Origin: Siphonodentalium dalli | Taxonomy: Eukaryota > Mollusca > Scaphopoda > Gadilida > Siphonodentaliidae | Reading direction: 5' to 3' | NCBI GenBank assembly: GCA_032622095.1 | Contig: CP136069.1 | Span: 126,561,450-126,625,449, forward strand | DNA: 64,000 bases | Shown: piece by piece, positions 11,601-22,479 of the stretch | Position numbering within the stretch: position 1 is the first letter of the stretch | Layout: each line of letters opens with the position of its first letter | Position numbers and translations under genes: made by a program | Notes under the pieces: model-generated | The model's database searches: none | Seen by the model: only the letters and a program-made list of their open reading frames with translations | What the model was told of the DNA's origin: nothing

Positions 11601-13104
11601 TCCAAGATGGCTGCCAGCGGCCATGTTTTTTGGCCGAATGACCCCAAAATGACTCGTTCCCATCTACATGTCAATGTCAACATTCATGACAAATTTCATA
11701 AAGATCAGACCAAAGGTACGACCTGTAGCCCGGGCCAAAGGATTTAGTCATGCAAAGAGCAAAATCCAAGATGGCTGCTGGCGGCCATGTTTTTCGGCCG
11801 AATGACCCCAAAATCACTCGTTCCCATCTACATGTCATTGTTAACATCCATGACAAATTTCATGATGTTCCGATCGAAGCTACGACCTGTAGCCTGCGCC
11901 AAAGGATTTAGTCATACAAAGAGTAAAATCCAAGATGGCTGCTGGCGGCCATGTTTATTGGCCGAACAACCCCAAAATGACTCGTTCCCATCTACATGTC
12001 AATATTAACATCCATGACAAATTTCATGATGATCAGACGAACAGTACGACATGTAGCCCGTGCCAATGGATTGAATTTTGAAATCTAAGATGGCCGCCAG
12101 CGGCCATGTTTTTTGACCGAATGACCCCCCAATGATTCATTCCCATCTAAATGTCAATGTCAACATTCATGACAAATTTCATGATGTTCCGATCAAAGCT
12201 ACGACCTGTAGCCCGCGCCCAAGGATTTAGTCATGCAAAGAGTAAAATCCAAGATGGCTGCTGGCGGCCATGTTTATTGGCCGAACAACCCCAAAATGAC
12301 TCGTTCCCATCTACATGTCAATATTAACATCCATGACAAATTTAATGATGATCAGACGAACAGTACGACCTGTAGCCCGCGCCAATGGATTGAATTTTGA
12401 AATCTAAGATGCCACCAGCGGCCATGTTTTTTGGCCGAATGGCCCCACAATGATTCGTTCCCATCTACATGTCAATGTCAACATTCATGACAAATTTCAT
12501 AAAGATTAGACCAAAGGTACAACCTGTAGCCCGCGCCAAAGGATTTAGTCATGCAAAGAGTAAAATCCAAGATGGCTGCTGGCGGCCATGTTTTTTGGCC
12601 GAACAACTCCAAAATCACTCGTTCCCATCTACATGACAGTGTTAACATCCATGACAAATTTCATAAACTTCCGACGAAAACAACGACCTGTAGCCCGCGA
12701 CAAAGGATTTAGTCATGCAAAGAGTAAAATCCAAGATGGCTGCTGGCAGCCATTTTTTTTGGCCGAACGACCCCAAAATCACTCGTTCCCATCTACATGT
12801 CATTATTAACATCTGTGACAAATTTCATGATGATCAGATGAACAGTACGACCTGTAGGCCGCGCCAATGGATTGAATCTTGATATCCAAGATGGCTACCA
12901 GCGGCCATGTTTTTTGGCCGAATGACCCCAAAATGACTCGTTCCCATCTACATGTCAACATTCATGACAAATTTCATGAAGATAAGACCAAAGGCACAAC
13001 CTGTAGCCCGCGCCAAAGGAAATTGTTGACGGACACACGCGCACACGGACGACGGACGCCAAACCATGGCAATAGCTCAAACTTACAAAAGTAAGTTGAG
13101 CTAA
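5625..13104 (+). mobile_element. Giant pearl-like (Helentron-associated type) element with about 45 tandem ~160-bp units
   Basis: The left end carries a small hairpin GTGTCAATGACAC and then TAGCTCAACTT. The right end has CCATGGCAATAGCTCAAAC and closes with AAGTTGAGCTAA, so the termini are short inverted repeats (TAGCTCAACTT against AAGTTGAGCTA). Between them lie about 45 tandem units of roughly 155-164 bp, then a short GACGGACACACG-type microsatellite near 13028-13060. Other copies with the same two ends occur at 40045, 40894, 51764 and 63609, which shows this is a dispersed element and not a local satellite. The design matches the pearl/CvA elements of bivalves. No helicase or Rep gene is present, so it is nonautonomous. 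It is far longer than its sister copies (about 1-1.5 kb). Confidence 0.75.
5790..13025 (+). repeat. Tandem array, ~160-bp unit, two alternating unit types, higher-order repeats
   Basis: Each unit holds CAAGATGGCTGCTGGCGGCC, then GGCCGAA, then CCCATCTACATGTCA and TCATGACAAATTTCATGA. One unit type has GACCAAAGGTACGACCTGTA followed by AGTCATGCAAAG. The other has GACGAACAGTACGACCTGTA followed by GGATTGAATTTTGAAATC. They often alternate. Blocks recur at fixed offsets: 6177 recurs at 7779 (1,602 bp) and 10502; 8143 recurs at 10866, and 9064 at 11787 (2,723 bp). These equal about 10 and 17 units, so large blocks were duplicated after the units had diverged. Each unit has two self-complementary parts, ATGGC...GCCAT and TCATGA...TCATGA. 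Confidence 0.9.
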
Positions 13105-13204
13105 TAAATGCATGTTCTAAATATGTGTGAGCAAACGGTGAGGCCTTTCAAAGCAGCCTTTTAAGTCATAACCAGAAGACTGTACAATTCAGTAATTTGA
13201 GGGT

Positions 13205-13540
13205 TAGTATTAGCGTTTAAATGATTATATTTGAATGCTAAGGAAACGCTAAGGAATAAGGAAATGCTAAGGAATTGCAACAGTATATTTGCCAACATAC
13301 CAACAATATGCAAATGAGGTAAGCGTTCAAACGCTAAGCGTAGCGTTCAAACGCTAAGCTCATAAATATTTCACCCAATATACACGCTAACCAAACACTA
13401 ACCAAACGCTAAGTTAGCGTTTGAACGCTAAGCTTAACAACATTTGTTTGCCCCATTCATCTTAGCGTTTATTTTATGCATTTGAACGCTAAGGAAACGC
13501 TAAGGGTAATCGCTAAGCAAATGCTAAATAATGGCGTTCG
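13205..13540. repeat. Cluster of AACGCTAAG / CTTAGCGTT motifs in both orientations
   Basis: About fifteen or more copies of AACGCTAAG, its complement or close variants lie within 335 bp. Some are paired as direct palindromes, for example TTAGCGTTTGAACGCTAA near 13413. Spacing is irregular, so this is not a simple tandem repeat. No coding frame is present. Confidence 0.7.
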
Positions 13541-13620
13541 GTTTTGGTAAGGGAAGCCACCCGATCATTTTATGTTAGCTTGAAAACAACTTACAATAAT
13601 ACGACAATATATATAGAGGA

Positions 13621-13767
13621 TATACAACGAGTCCCCAGTGTATAGTGGAATTTGCAATACGAGTCCAGTAAATTAGATCTTGGACTAGCTGAGCCTTTGG
13701 CGCGGACAAGACCTAATTTACTGGACAGTTTTGTAAATTCAGCTATAAACTGGGGACTCGTTGTATA
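13621..13767. repeat. Fold-back element with inverted ends ATACAACGAGTCCCCAGT
   Basis: The left arm ATACAACGAGTCCCCAGT is matched by ACTGGGGACTCGTTGTAT at the right end, and AGTAAATTAG...CTAATTTACT forms an inner stem. About 147 bp long with no frame; a small nonautonomous hairpin element. Confidence 0.65.
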
Positions 13768-14054
13768 TTCTATTTATCACATGATCCAAAACCTTGATAA
13801 AACAACAAATGGGACGTAAAACTAACATCAGCATATGTAAGACATACGATGATTTACGCAACTATGCGTAAGGAAATAGTCCCAGATAAATAAAGACTCT
13901 TTGACGTAGTTAATGGCATATATTTAATGAAATAACTATTCAAACTCATCATTCATTAGAGTTTGTTGTAAAAACATTGGAAGCCATATTATTTTGAGAC
14001 GTAGAATACGGAATGTAAACAGACGACAAACTGGAAGTCAAAGGTCACCAATAC

Positions 14055-14345
14055 AGAGAAATGTTGGTTCACGGAGAACCAAAAATATAGAGACAAACAC
14101 ACATTTTTGGTTCTTCACAAAAAACCAAATAGAGAACCAAATGAAGAACCTAACATTTTTTGGTTCTTCAAAGAACCAAATGAAGTAGAAAACAGACATA
14201 TTGGTTCCACATGGAACCAAACTTGTTTCTAGTTGTCCTAAGGGGAGAACCAATGTGACATATATTGGTTCTCTATCTAGTTCCAAGGATAGAACAAGAA
14301 CATGGAACCAAAAAGTTCCTTTTGTGTTTCCCCTAATTGGTTCAT
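14055..14345. repeat. Cluster of GGTTC / GAACC motifs forming many small hairpins
   Basis: More than a dozen GGTTC or GAACC motifs, mostly as TTGGTTC and GAACCAA, alternate in orientation. Neighbours pair as hairpins such as TTGGTTCCACATGGAACCAA near 14203. Both strands stay open for 60-80 codons only because the motif repeats; no protein is claimed. Confidence 0.65.
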
Positions 14346-14570
14346 TAAATGCCTTAATAGGAAACAGTTATGAGTGTGTGTGGATACAATGCTCATGACA
14401 CTATGTGTAGGTTATAAGCATGTTTGGGTGTCTATATATGTTTCTGTAAGTTCCAGTACTTCGTAAATATACCGTTTAAAATTCATATCACACAATGTCG
14501 GTTCACCGAATAGAACCTGAAAATATACTGATGTCTGAAGAAAATATTGAATTATATTAGTTATTGTTCC

Positions 14571-14593
14571 ATACCCCCCCCCCCCCCCCCCCC
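14571..14593. repeat. Poly-C tract
   Basis: A run of about 21 C residues followed by ACCTC. Homopolymer, length probably uncertain in assembly. Confidence 0.9.
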
Positions 14594-14756
14594 ACCTCAT
14601 TTGTGATATAGAGTTAAATGTCACATGTTAACGTGACCCGATGCCCCTGCATAACGTGAAACTGATATTCTACCATCTAACTGGTTAACTAGGTTGTGTA
14701 AGTTCAGTCAAATGCTTAACCTGTGAAACTATTATGCTAAAATGCGCAGAATGGGC

Positions 14757-14773
14757 GTGAGAGAGAGAGATAG

Positions 14774-14809
<36 letters not shown>

Positions 14810-14828
14810 GGAGGGGGGGGGGGGGGGT
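14757..14828. repeat. Compound microsatellite (GA)n, (TA)n, poly-G
   Basis: GAGAGAGAGATAGAGAGA runs into about 12 TA repeats and then AAGGGGAGG and a long G run. Confidence 0.9.
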
Positions 14829-14972
14829 CTGACAGTTGGATAGTTCCATCGGACATCTTCGATTTCAGTGATAATACTAGATAAATCTGAATCAATAACA
14901 CAGCCTAGAGCCTGTGTCGATGCACCTATCATCACGAAATTTTTCATCGATCATGACATTGATATATAGACA

Positions 14973-15175
14973 ACACTGAGTCATTTTGGGCTTATTTGCA
15001 TGAAAAACATGGCCGCCAGCAGCCATCTTGGATTTCAAAATTGCATCATTTAGCACGGGCAAGTGGTCGCAGTGTTGGTCCGATCATAATTAAATTTGTC
15101 ATGGAGGTTGACATTGACATGTAGATGGGAACGAGTCATTTTGGTGTGAATACTCAAAGAAACATGGCCGCCGTC
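14973..15175 (-). mobile_element. Pearl-like core fragment, reversed
   Basis: On the minus strand the phrases CCCATCTACATGTCAATG, GACAAATTTAATTATGATC and AAGATGGCTGCTGGCGGCCA appear in the order of the 5625-13104 core units. It is one to one and a half units without element ends. The flanks (14840-14970, 15176-15298, 16010-16130) hold repeated phrases such as AACATGGCCGCCGTC and GCCTAGAGCCT and form another, poorly bounded repeat. Confidence 0.6.
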
Positions 15176-15298
15176 GGATTTCAGCGATAACACAGCATAT
15201 ATAATTAAATCAATAACACTGCCTAGAGCCTAGGCCTATGTCGATGCACCGATCATCGTGAAATTGTTCATGGGTCATGACATTGGTATCAAAATAAA

Positions 15299-16007
15299 AG
15301 GTCAGCAGACCACAGTGTCCCCCGACAACATGGCAAATCGATGCCGCTTTGTTAAAGAAATTTTAAAAAAATGTTTAAATTTTCTAAGTCGAAAAGGGTT
15401 AATAACTCCATAAAAAAAATATTAGCTATATAGATGTTGCAAATCACCAACATGTTAGGAACAATATCTCAGAGTTTCAAATCTCTACATTTAAAACTGT
15501 AGGAGGAGTTGATTACACCATGAAGGTACCCAATCTCATCCAAAAGGCAAAAATGGTCCAAATTTTCTAAGTCGAATACCCCCCCCCAAAAATATGGAAA
15601 AAATTATATTTTTGATTAGCTATATAGATGTTGCAAATCACCAACATGTTAGGAACAATATCCCAGAGTTTCAAATCTCTACATGTAAAACTGTAGGAGG
15701 AGTTGATTACACCATGAAGGTACCCAATCTCATCCAAAAGGCAAAAATGGTCCAAATTTTCTAAGTCGAATACCCCCCCAAAAATATGGAAAAAATTATA
15801 TTTTTGATTAGCTATATAGATGTTGCAAATCACCAACATGTTAGAAACAATATCCCAGAGTTTCAAATCTCTACGTTTAAAACTGTAGGAAGAGTTGATT
15901 ACACCATGAAGGTACCCAATCACGGACGCACGGCTCGACACACAGACGGACACACTGACGGACGAGGGTCATTTCTATAGTCCTCCGACGGAAACGTCGG
16001 GGGAAAA
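15299..16007 (+). mobile_element. Tandem-core element with 3' hairpin (family 2), copy 1
   Basis: It begins AAAATAAAAGGTCAGCAGAC, and TGTCCCCCGAC near the left end mirrors GTCGGGGGA at the right. Three units of about 195 bp follow (TTTCTAAGTCGAA, GCTATATAGATGTTGCAAAT, AGGAGTTGATTACACCATGA). Next comes a microsatellite-like CACACAGACGGACACACTGA and a terminal hairpin CCGACGGAAACGTCGG. A shorter copy lies at 60376-60888. No gene is present. Confidence 0.75.
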
Positions 16008-16145
16008 TGAGAACGAATCATTGCTAGAGACTGTAGCATTGGTGTGATCGTCGTGAAATTAGTCATAGAAACATGGCCGCCGTCAGATTTCAGCCACTCG
16101 TTTCATCGACCATGAAAGTTACGCCGATGTGGTCAGCTTTTTAAA

Positions 16146-16530
16146 TGGATCACAAATGTAGCCAGCTTTTTTCAACGGCGATCACATTCGTAGCCAGCTT
16201 TTCTAATTCGTGGTTTATATTGCCCGAAATATGACATCATCACACTAAAATGTCGACGTCATCTCCAAAACTGACTTCGTTTATCAACTTATATTGGAAT
16301 ATAATTTGAGCATTCCAACGACATTGATCAGAAACATCAGGTTATTAGATGAACTAATATCAAAACTAAATTCAAGTTGTTGTTCATCCATCAACTCAGA
16401 AAAATTAGATTAACCTGATCGTGTTCATTGAGGCTCGCCTGAATATGAAAAGCTGGCTACAAATGTGATCGCCATAGAAAAGCTGGCTACATTTGTGATC
16501 TATTAAAAAAGCTGGCTACGAATGTGATCG
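16146..16530. mobile_element. Inverted-repeat element with repeated GTAGCCAGCTTTT ends
   Basis: The left part has two copies of GATCACA..TGTAGCCAGCTTTT and the right part has three copies of AAAAGCTGGCTAC..ATGTGATC. The arms are therefore themselves tandem repeats of a ~40-bp phrase in opposite orientation around a ~230-bp centre. No target duplication was identified. Confidence 0.55.
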
Positions 16531-18217
16531 GATCGCGGAGCCTTGTGACAATGACCCCATCAGCGAAAGTTACATTAAGTAATGTTTTTAATATTTGTTT
16601 TGTATTTTTGATTTTGAGAAAAACAATGCCGATGGTGGCTAGCTGTCTTGAATTAAAAATTGAATTTCCAATTCATGAGCACAGGCTATATAAGAATATG
16701 CATAAAGCCATTCTTTGAGAGTTTTGGTGCCGATTCGTTACGACACAAGAGTCACGGGTGATGTATACTATTTATAGATCCTGGTACTGGTACAATTGAC
16801 AATACTTATAGTTGCTTATTAAATAAAATTTATGTTAGCGAGTTTATCACTAACTCAAATTTATAAACTAGTTATTCGGTAAACCAGTTTGCATTACAAC
16901 TTGCAAATGCACAAATAAAACGTATACCGTAAAGAATACGCAGGATAATTTTGTGCTCTTACATTAAAGAATCTTATTACATTTTGTTACTGTATTTGGC
17001 ATATTAATGGCGAGTTTTTGTACCCTACATTGACAATTTTGAATTTCGCGAAACTAAACACTCGTTCTATATATGCATGGCCAATATCGTTACCTAACTC
17101 AAGAAAAATGTCTTCTCTCATCATGATCAACTAAGACATATATTTGTTCGTCAGAACTAGTAAAAAAACAGCATTTTATGTGGAAATAATTAAGATATTC
17201 TGGCAACGAATCTGCACCAAAACGCACAAAGGAATCACTTCATGCATAGGCATATATACCAGGCCTCCCCGTGAGTCTATATATCTTCTTTTTCTTCTAC
17301 TTCGTGATATTCGACCAGTAATCAGTGGGTTGATTACTATTACTATTATATGATGGATATTTTAGGCCTATACAACGGAGCGCGACACAAGCTCCTATGA
17401 GAGAGAGAGCTAGAGAGTTATGGTCCCATTATGACCAATCATTGCAACCAGCAGCGATGTATCTCATTTACGTCCATGCAACCAGTAGCATTACAAAGTC
17501 AAGTAGTACATAGGCCTACCGGAACATAAAACAAGAAGAAAAAAACAATACCACGTGGTCGTGCCATAAATAGAAATAAATTATATTTAAAATATTTGTA
17601 CTAATTACCATTCAGTCAACTGAAGAATATCTTCTTGGGTAGTCGTCATTTTCACGAGATGATAACAGCATACACAGAAAAATACAGAAATTTTCAGGAA
17701 AATACACAAAACATCAGGATTAGATCTTCAAAAACGTGCATACCCGGTAGTATGACGCAAACATAAACTGATTTAAGTTTTCTGGCGCCTAAGTTCGAAA
17801 ACCGCATGCACTTTCAAATAGTTTTGAATTTCGCGGGCTTTAAATTTAGGTTTCGATTTTATTTCGTTCCGACTTTGTTATTCCGGAAAAATGGTTTTGT
17901 GCCATTTGTCATTCCGATTCTAAAACAGGTGATGGAGATGTTGCACATTTGTGTTCGTTGGTGAATTTACAATACATTAACGAAATAAAGTGAGGTTTTT
18001 GAAGAACTGGAAAAATATACCAATGAAATGTAGATTGGCATCTAAGGTGTAAGAGGTACCAACAGTTTTTAGTGAAAATATATTTTTTGTAGGAATACAG
18101 TTGAGTTCAAAATGGGTGGCAAATTTTTTTTGTTTCATTCCTTCCGTGACCTGTGGTCCCGGGTGGTGGTTCCGCCAATAAAAGAGGGGTTTTGACAAAA
18201 TTCCAAGCTCCTGTAAA
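16531..18217. other. AT-rich DNA, no gene or recognised repeat
   Basis: Short frames occur on both strands, none with splice context or family motifs. A short GAGAGAGAGC tract lies near 17400. Confidence 0.4.
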
Positions 18218-18496
18218 GAGATATAGTGACATATATAAAGTAAAATCCAAGAAGGCTACTGGCAGCCATATTTTTCAATAAAATTTGGAAAAATTTGATG
18301 GCTCCCATCTATAGGTCACCCAAAAGATCCATATGAAATTTGGTGACGATTGATGAGGGATGTGGTCTGTTGGGTGAGCCAAAGTATTTAGTCATGCAAA
18401 GAGTAAAATCCATGATGGCTGCCGGTGGCCATGTTTTAAAAAAAAATTCAAATTTGATAGCTCCCATCTGGAGGTGATCCTAAAAAAGTTGAGCTA
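18218..18496 (+). mobile_element. Pearl-like relative, 3' fragment
   Basis: Two diverged core units (AGTAAAATCCAAGAAGGC, GATGGCTGCCGGTGGCCATG) end directly in AAAAAAGTTGAGCTAA, the right terminus of the pearl-like family. The interior phrase GATAGCTCCCATCTGGAGGT is shared with the copy at 34740-36414, so this is a subfamily distinct from the giant array. Confidence 0.65.
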
Positions 18497-18686
18497 AAAA
18501 TGCATAAACGAGATGACTAATGGATGAACATCACGAACTTCAACTGGGGAACTTCAATCTGATTCTAGATCTCCCAGAGCAGTTGAGGCCTAAGCAGAAT
18601 GAGGTTCCCAGAGGGTGAATTTGGTCACTAAATTCACCCTCTGGGGACCTTATTCTGCAAATGTCAGACACACTATTTCCAGGCTT
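18497..18686. mobile_element. Palindromic MITE family D, partial copy
   Basis: The palindrome module is CAGAATGAGGTTCCCAGAGG with GAATTTGGTCACTAAATTC at its centre and CTCTGGGGACCTTATTCTG in reverse. The terminal phrase GACACACTATTT and AGGCTT closes the element. It lacks the left half seen in fuller copies (32860-33247, 53055-53450). Confidence 0.6.
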
Positions 18687-19156
18687 GCTCCAAATTCACT
18701 GAGACGGATGTCTGCCCACATGGAAGAATAGACAGAAAATCAAATCTGATACACCTCGTTTTCATTGAAAGATCAATTTCCCCTCCAGGGACATATGCAC
18801 CCTGTATAATCATGTATTAAATTCTCCGACCACAGATCTGATTATCCAACCAGACATTATATAATCAAATTTTCTCATTTTCACCAATTAACTTTCAAGA
18901 TTTGATCAATTATGGTCGCAAAATCTGCCGAATATTCGTAAATTAAAGATGAGGTTCGTGGAGTCAGCATTGGATAATTTTATCTGTACATGCCCTTGAT
19001 TATGCACAACTGAAGAAATTTCAGTTGCCAGTTCTTGAAAGCAATAATACCCAATTATAGAGGCGATATCATGCCTGCTAAATCAAGTTTACACACCACC
19101 TGCCCTGCATAATTGGTTTTTTACTCAACTTCTGAATAAGTTGAATTGAATTAGTC

Positions 19157-19179
19157 CACCCCCCCCCCCCCCCCCCCCA
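19157..19179. repeat. Poly-C tract
   Basis: A run of about 20 C residues; the exact length is unreliable. Confidence 0.9.
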
Positions 19180-19185
19180 CATGCT

Positions 19186-19705
19186 GTGTTCAGGCTGTTG
19201 GTGGCCAATAGTCAGTTTTTCGAAAATGGCCAAAGAAAATAACATATGGCCAAAATGTTTCAGCCTACACCAGCAATTAGCTCTCAAAAACTACCAGATC
19301 TCACCAAATGCCGTACGCTCGTTAATAGTTAATCAGTACCCTTTTGCCCCTGTATGCTTGGATAACTACATTGTATTCCCAGAAGTCACCAGATTAGGTG
19401 CTATTACGGTGTTTTTTGTATTTAACCAACAGACGATAGTTTACTACATTATTGTTTTACTGTTACATAGCAGGAAGCAACAAGAAAATAGATGCATATT
19501 TATGTTGGTATTTCTATAAATTATTTTGTTTTCGGGAATGCCTTTTATTCTCTTGGTTTGGATTTTTTTCTGTAAATTTTTGTTAAATGTTTCTGTTTTC
19601 TCAACGATCCCATAATCTGGTTTTTTAATTTGGCCAAAGTTTCTGAAAAATGGCCCAAAAAATTCCAAAATGGCCAAATGAATTTTCCGGACAGCATGAA
19701 CCCTG
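19186..19705. mobile_element. hAT-like element with TGGCCAAA repeats, probable
   Basis: The left end GTGTTCAGGCTGTTGG and the right end CCGGACAGCATGAACCCTG are imperfect inverted repeats. Next to both ends the phrases AATGGCC and TGGCCAAA are repeated. No transposase and no clear target duplication were found. Immediately right of it a phrase (19706-19763) recurs inverted at 20335-20385. Confidence 0.4.
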
Positions 19706-20385
19706 TCAGTTCTGATTAAAATCATTCTCAGATGCTTCAGGTACTGAGTCTGACAGAAATGGGTAGGGGTTCCATTACTACAAGCAGGAATTACGCTATT
19801 GCCAGCCAATTGCAATATCATCAGTAAAACGATGTAACCTACACTGTATCAGGCGATAGTCGCATGGAATACCCAAGATTAGGGGAATTCCTTCAGCCAG
19901 CGTGATTCCAGTAAACCCTGCACGTTAGCTAATAATAGCGTAAGAACTTTTCTGCCGGTTGGCTAATTTCACTCAGTGTTTACAAATTCAGAATTTACAA
20001 CATCCAATTAAACACTAGCTGAAAGGCTTATATAAAGAGTTCAGATTTGATCAATATTACTAGCTAACATGTCCAATAGAATTGATTATCAAGAATTTCA
20101 ACATTTAGTACCGAGCATTCCGAGGTAGCTTTCACTTTTGGATTTGGCTTAATAGGGGTTGAAATAGAATAAGATACCATGTTTTCCTTTTGCGAAATGA
20201 ATGTCGTTCGCAGAAACGAAACTGAAAGTACACTATCTCGATCAGAGCTATTTTAAATAAAAATGTGGGCGGTGATGTCATACTGCAGGTGTTGTCTGTG
20301 GAAGTTAATAAAAGCAATGGTAATGTGACAAATAGCGGGTTTCGTCAGACTCAGTACCTGAGTATGATTATAATCAGAACTGGAA
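19706..20385. repeat. Stretch bounded by an inverted repeat, containing a dispersed repeat (family G)
   Basis: CAGTTCTGATTAAAATCAT and GGTACTGAGTCTGAC at the left recur in reverse order and orientation at 20335-20385. Inside, 19975-20310 resembles 42795-43065: both contain GTTTACAAATT, later GAAACTGA, and then CGGTGAYGTCATACTGCAGG. The ends of this repeat were not resolved. Confidence 0.5.
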
Positions 20386-20487
20386 CCCTGTGTGTATGTT
20401 TCAAAAACACTCCTAAATCTAATGAAAATCAAATTAATGTGCAATACCTTCTGCCAACCCTAGCTATCAGATGGTTGAAAGTTGTAT

Positions 20488-21253
20488 CAGGGTATCTGCC
20501 CATTTCTGGTGAATGAATTCAAGGAGTTTCAAGGAGGTTCCAATAGTCAATTCAAGGATTTTCAAGGACTGCCCCGACAATTTTCAAGGAGTTTCCAGGA
20601 ACCAACTGTTGAACATTACATGTCATACCACGTTTTCCACCATAATTTTAGCATTTTGGGCTTTTTACGTAAACAGGAAATGAAGGTCATCGGAAGCGGA
20701 TGTGATTTTTTCGTTTCGTTTTTGTTAATTTGTACGTTTTGATGTAAAACTCGGGTTTCCAATGTCGAATGTGTATATAATATACAAATAACCTCGATCC
20801 GATACAATAAAAATACACTAATTACGGTACCTGAGTTTGAAAAGCTCGGAACTATTTTTTGTCGTGTTAAATTTTATGATGCTTCATAGGGGATCACATA
20901 ATTGAAATAGATTCGAGAGAATTGGTGTTGGCGGGAAATGGAGTTACGTCCCATATACCAACAACAATACCACACTTCATTGGTGGGGGTCACACAATTA
21001 CAATTGACTCGAGAGAATTGCCGCCAGCGGAAATTCAAAATGGAGTTACTTCCCATATACCAACAACGCGTTCGGAACTAAACTATCTATATTTATAGAC
21101 TCCCGATGAATCGATATACCTGGGTTTTAGGGCTACACGGAATTCCAGGGTTTTCAAGGGGTGGGCAATCAATTCAAGGGTTTCAAGGGCCCTGGAAAAT
21201 TGATTTTCCAAATCAAGGAGTTTCAAGGAATTCAAGGAGCCGCGGACACCCTG
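20488..21253. mobile_element. Nonautonomous hAT-like element with TTTCAAGGA repeats
   Basis: The ends are CAGGGTATCTGCC and GCGGACACCCTG, an imperfect inverted pair. Close to both ends the phrases TTTCAAGGA and ATTCAAGGA are repeated many times, in the same sense. The middle (20890-21070) holds a tandem pair of roughly 105-bp units sharing TCGAGAGAATTG and GGAGTTAC. No transposase frame. A clean 8-bp target duplication is not visible. Confidence 0.6.
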
Positions 21254-21444
21254 TGTATGAATTTTCTTCGGAGAATCAGACGAGGATTCGTAGAATCAAA
21301 TAAATGATTATACAGTGCGATATTCGGGGAAAAAGAATAAAATATGACATCTCTGGATGTATTTATGTTCTGTCCATATATACATAAAATGTAATAGTGT
21401 TTCAACTACTTGTTCAAACAGCAATGTGTACGAGATCCACTATG

Positions 21445-21716
21445 TTAACCCTTTCATAACTAAATGGATTCTCCCATCAGTAATAAAAGTACACATTGGA
21501 ATGGTCTATTATTCATCTAGAGGGATATTCAGGTAATAAGAGCAGATAACAGACAGATAAAAAGATAATACAAGAGCAGAAGGATTCATGTTCTTTGGTG
21601 GGAAATGTTCAGATAATAAGTTCAAAACAAGACATATGGTCATTTGTTGAACTTATTATCTGAACATTTCCTAAAGGAACTACTCGTCAATGAGTATTTA
21701 GTATAGAAAGGGTTAA
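21445..21716. mobile_element. TTAA MITE family C, copy 1
   Basis: It is bounded by TTAA at both ends, with TTAACCCTTTCATAACTAA on the left and TATAGAAAGGGTTAA on the right. The interior has GGAAATGTTCAGATAATAAG, mirrored further right by CTTATTATCTGAACATTTCC, forming a hairpin. TTAA target use is typical of the piggyBac superfamily; the assignment is inferred from the target site only. Confidence 0.7.
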
Positions 21717-21809
21717 TATACATTTGTAACAAATGCAATAGTGTGACTTTAGGACTGAGCAAGAAATATATCGTACATCAAATAGAACAAAGTTCATAAA
21801 GACAACAAA

Positions 21810-22145
21810 GCTATGCTGTGCAGCATTAAAGATCTTGTGCCAATGCATTCTCTTATATATGCGAGTCTCCCATATGTTGCCTCACATATATAAGAGAATG
21901 CACTGGCTTACAAGGTAAGGTAAATATTGTTAGGCCAATTTATTTCTTATATATGCAAGGCTCCCTATAGGAGACTAGCATATATAAGAGAATGCATTGG
22001 CACAGGGTTTTTTGCAAAATTTCAAGAAGATCCAGTCATGAAAGGGATATGTCAGGCTCCCTAGGGGAGACTTGCATATATAAAAGAATGCACTGGCACA
22101 GGGTATTCATATAATTTCAGTAAGCTCCAGTCATGAAAGGGTTAA
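21810..22145. mobile_element. TTAA MITE family A, copy with extra module
   Basis: Units of CAATGCATTCTCTTATATAT and its complement form two to three internal hairpins. The right terminus TCCAGTCATGAAAGGGTTAA is intact and the left terminus is degraded. A third half-module near 22050-22110 repeats the end (CACTGGCACAGGG, CTCCAGTCATGAAAGGG), so part of the element is internally duplicated. Confidence 0.7.
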
Positions 22146-22479
22146 AGATATCTCCAGAAAAGATTATCCAAACTAAAGATATCAATCAAGGTGGCTGGTA
22201 GGACTGACAGACATACAGTAGGGAAACCCAGATGTACTATATCTTATAGTCCCCAAACCGTTTAGGGACAACAATAAGACAGAAAATGTGAGTTTTAAAA
22301 AAAAATACACAATCAAATTCTTCCACCCATTTGCCCTTACCGCTTGAACATGTAATTTAACTCACTATTATCATGTACAGTTTCACATCAATAAAGTGTT
22401 GTCATTATGAATATAGGTATAAGTTAGGGTAGTTATTGACAATATAGCAAAATAAATATATATACAGTGGCAACATTTA

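Noticed and set aside
6177-12809. Repeated near-identical 61-73-codon plus-strand frames starting MFFDRMTPK or MFFGRTTPK
   Set aside because: They are the translation of the ~160-bp tandem unit. The frame covers about one and a half units, has no initiation or splice context of its own, and sister units break it. No protein is supported.
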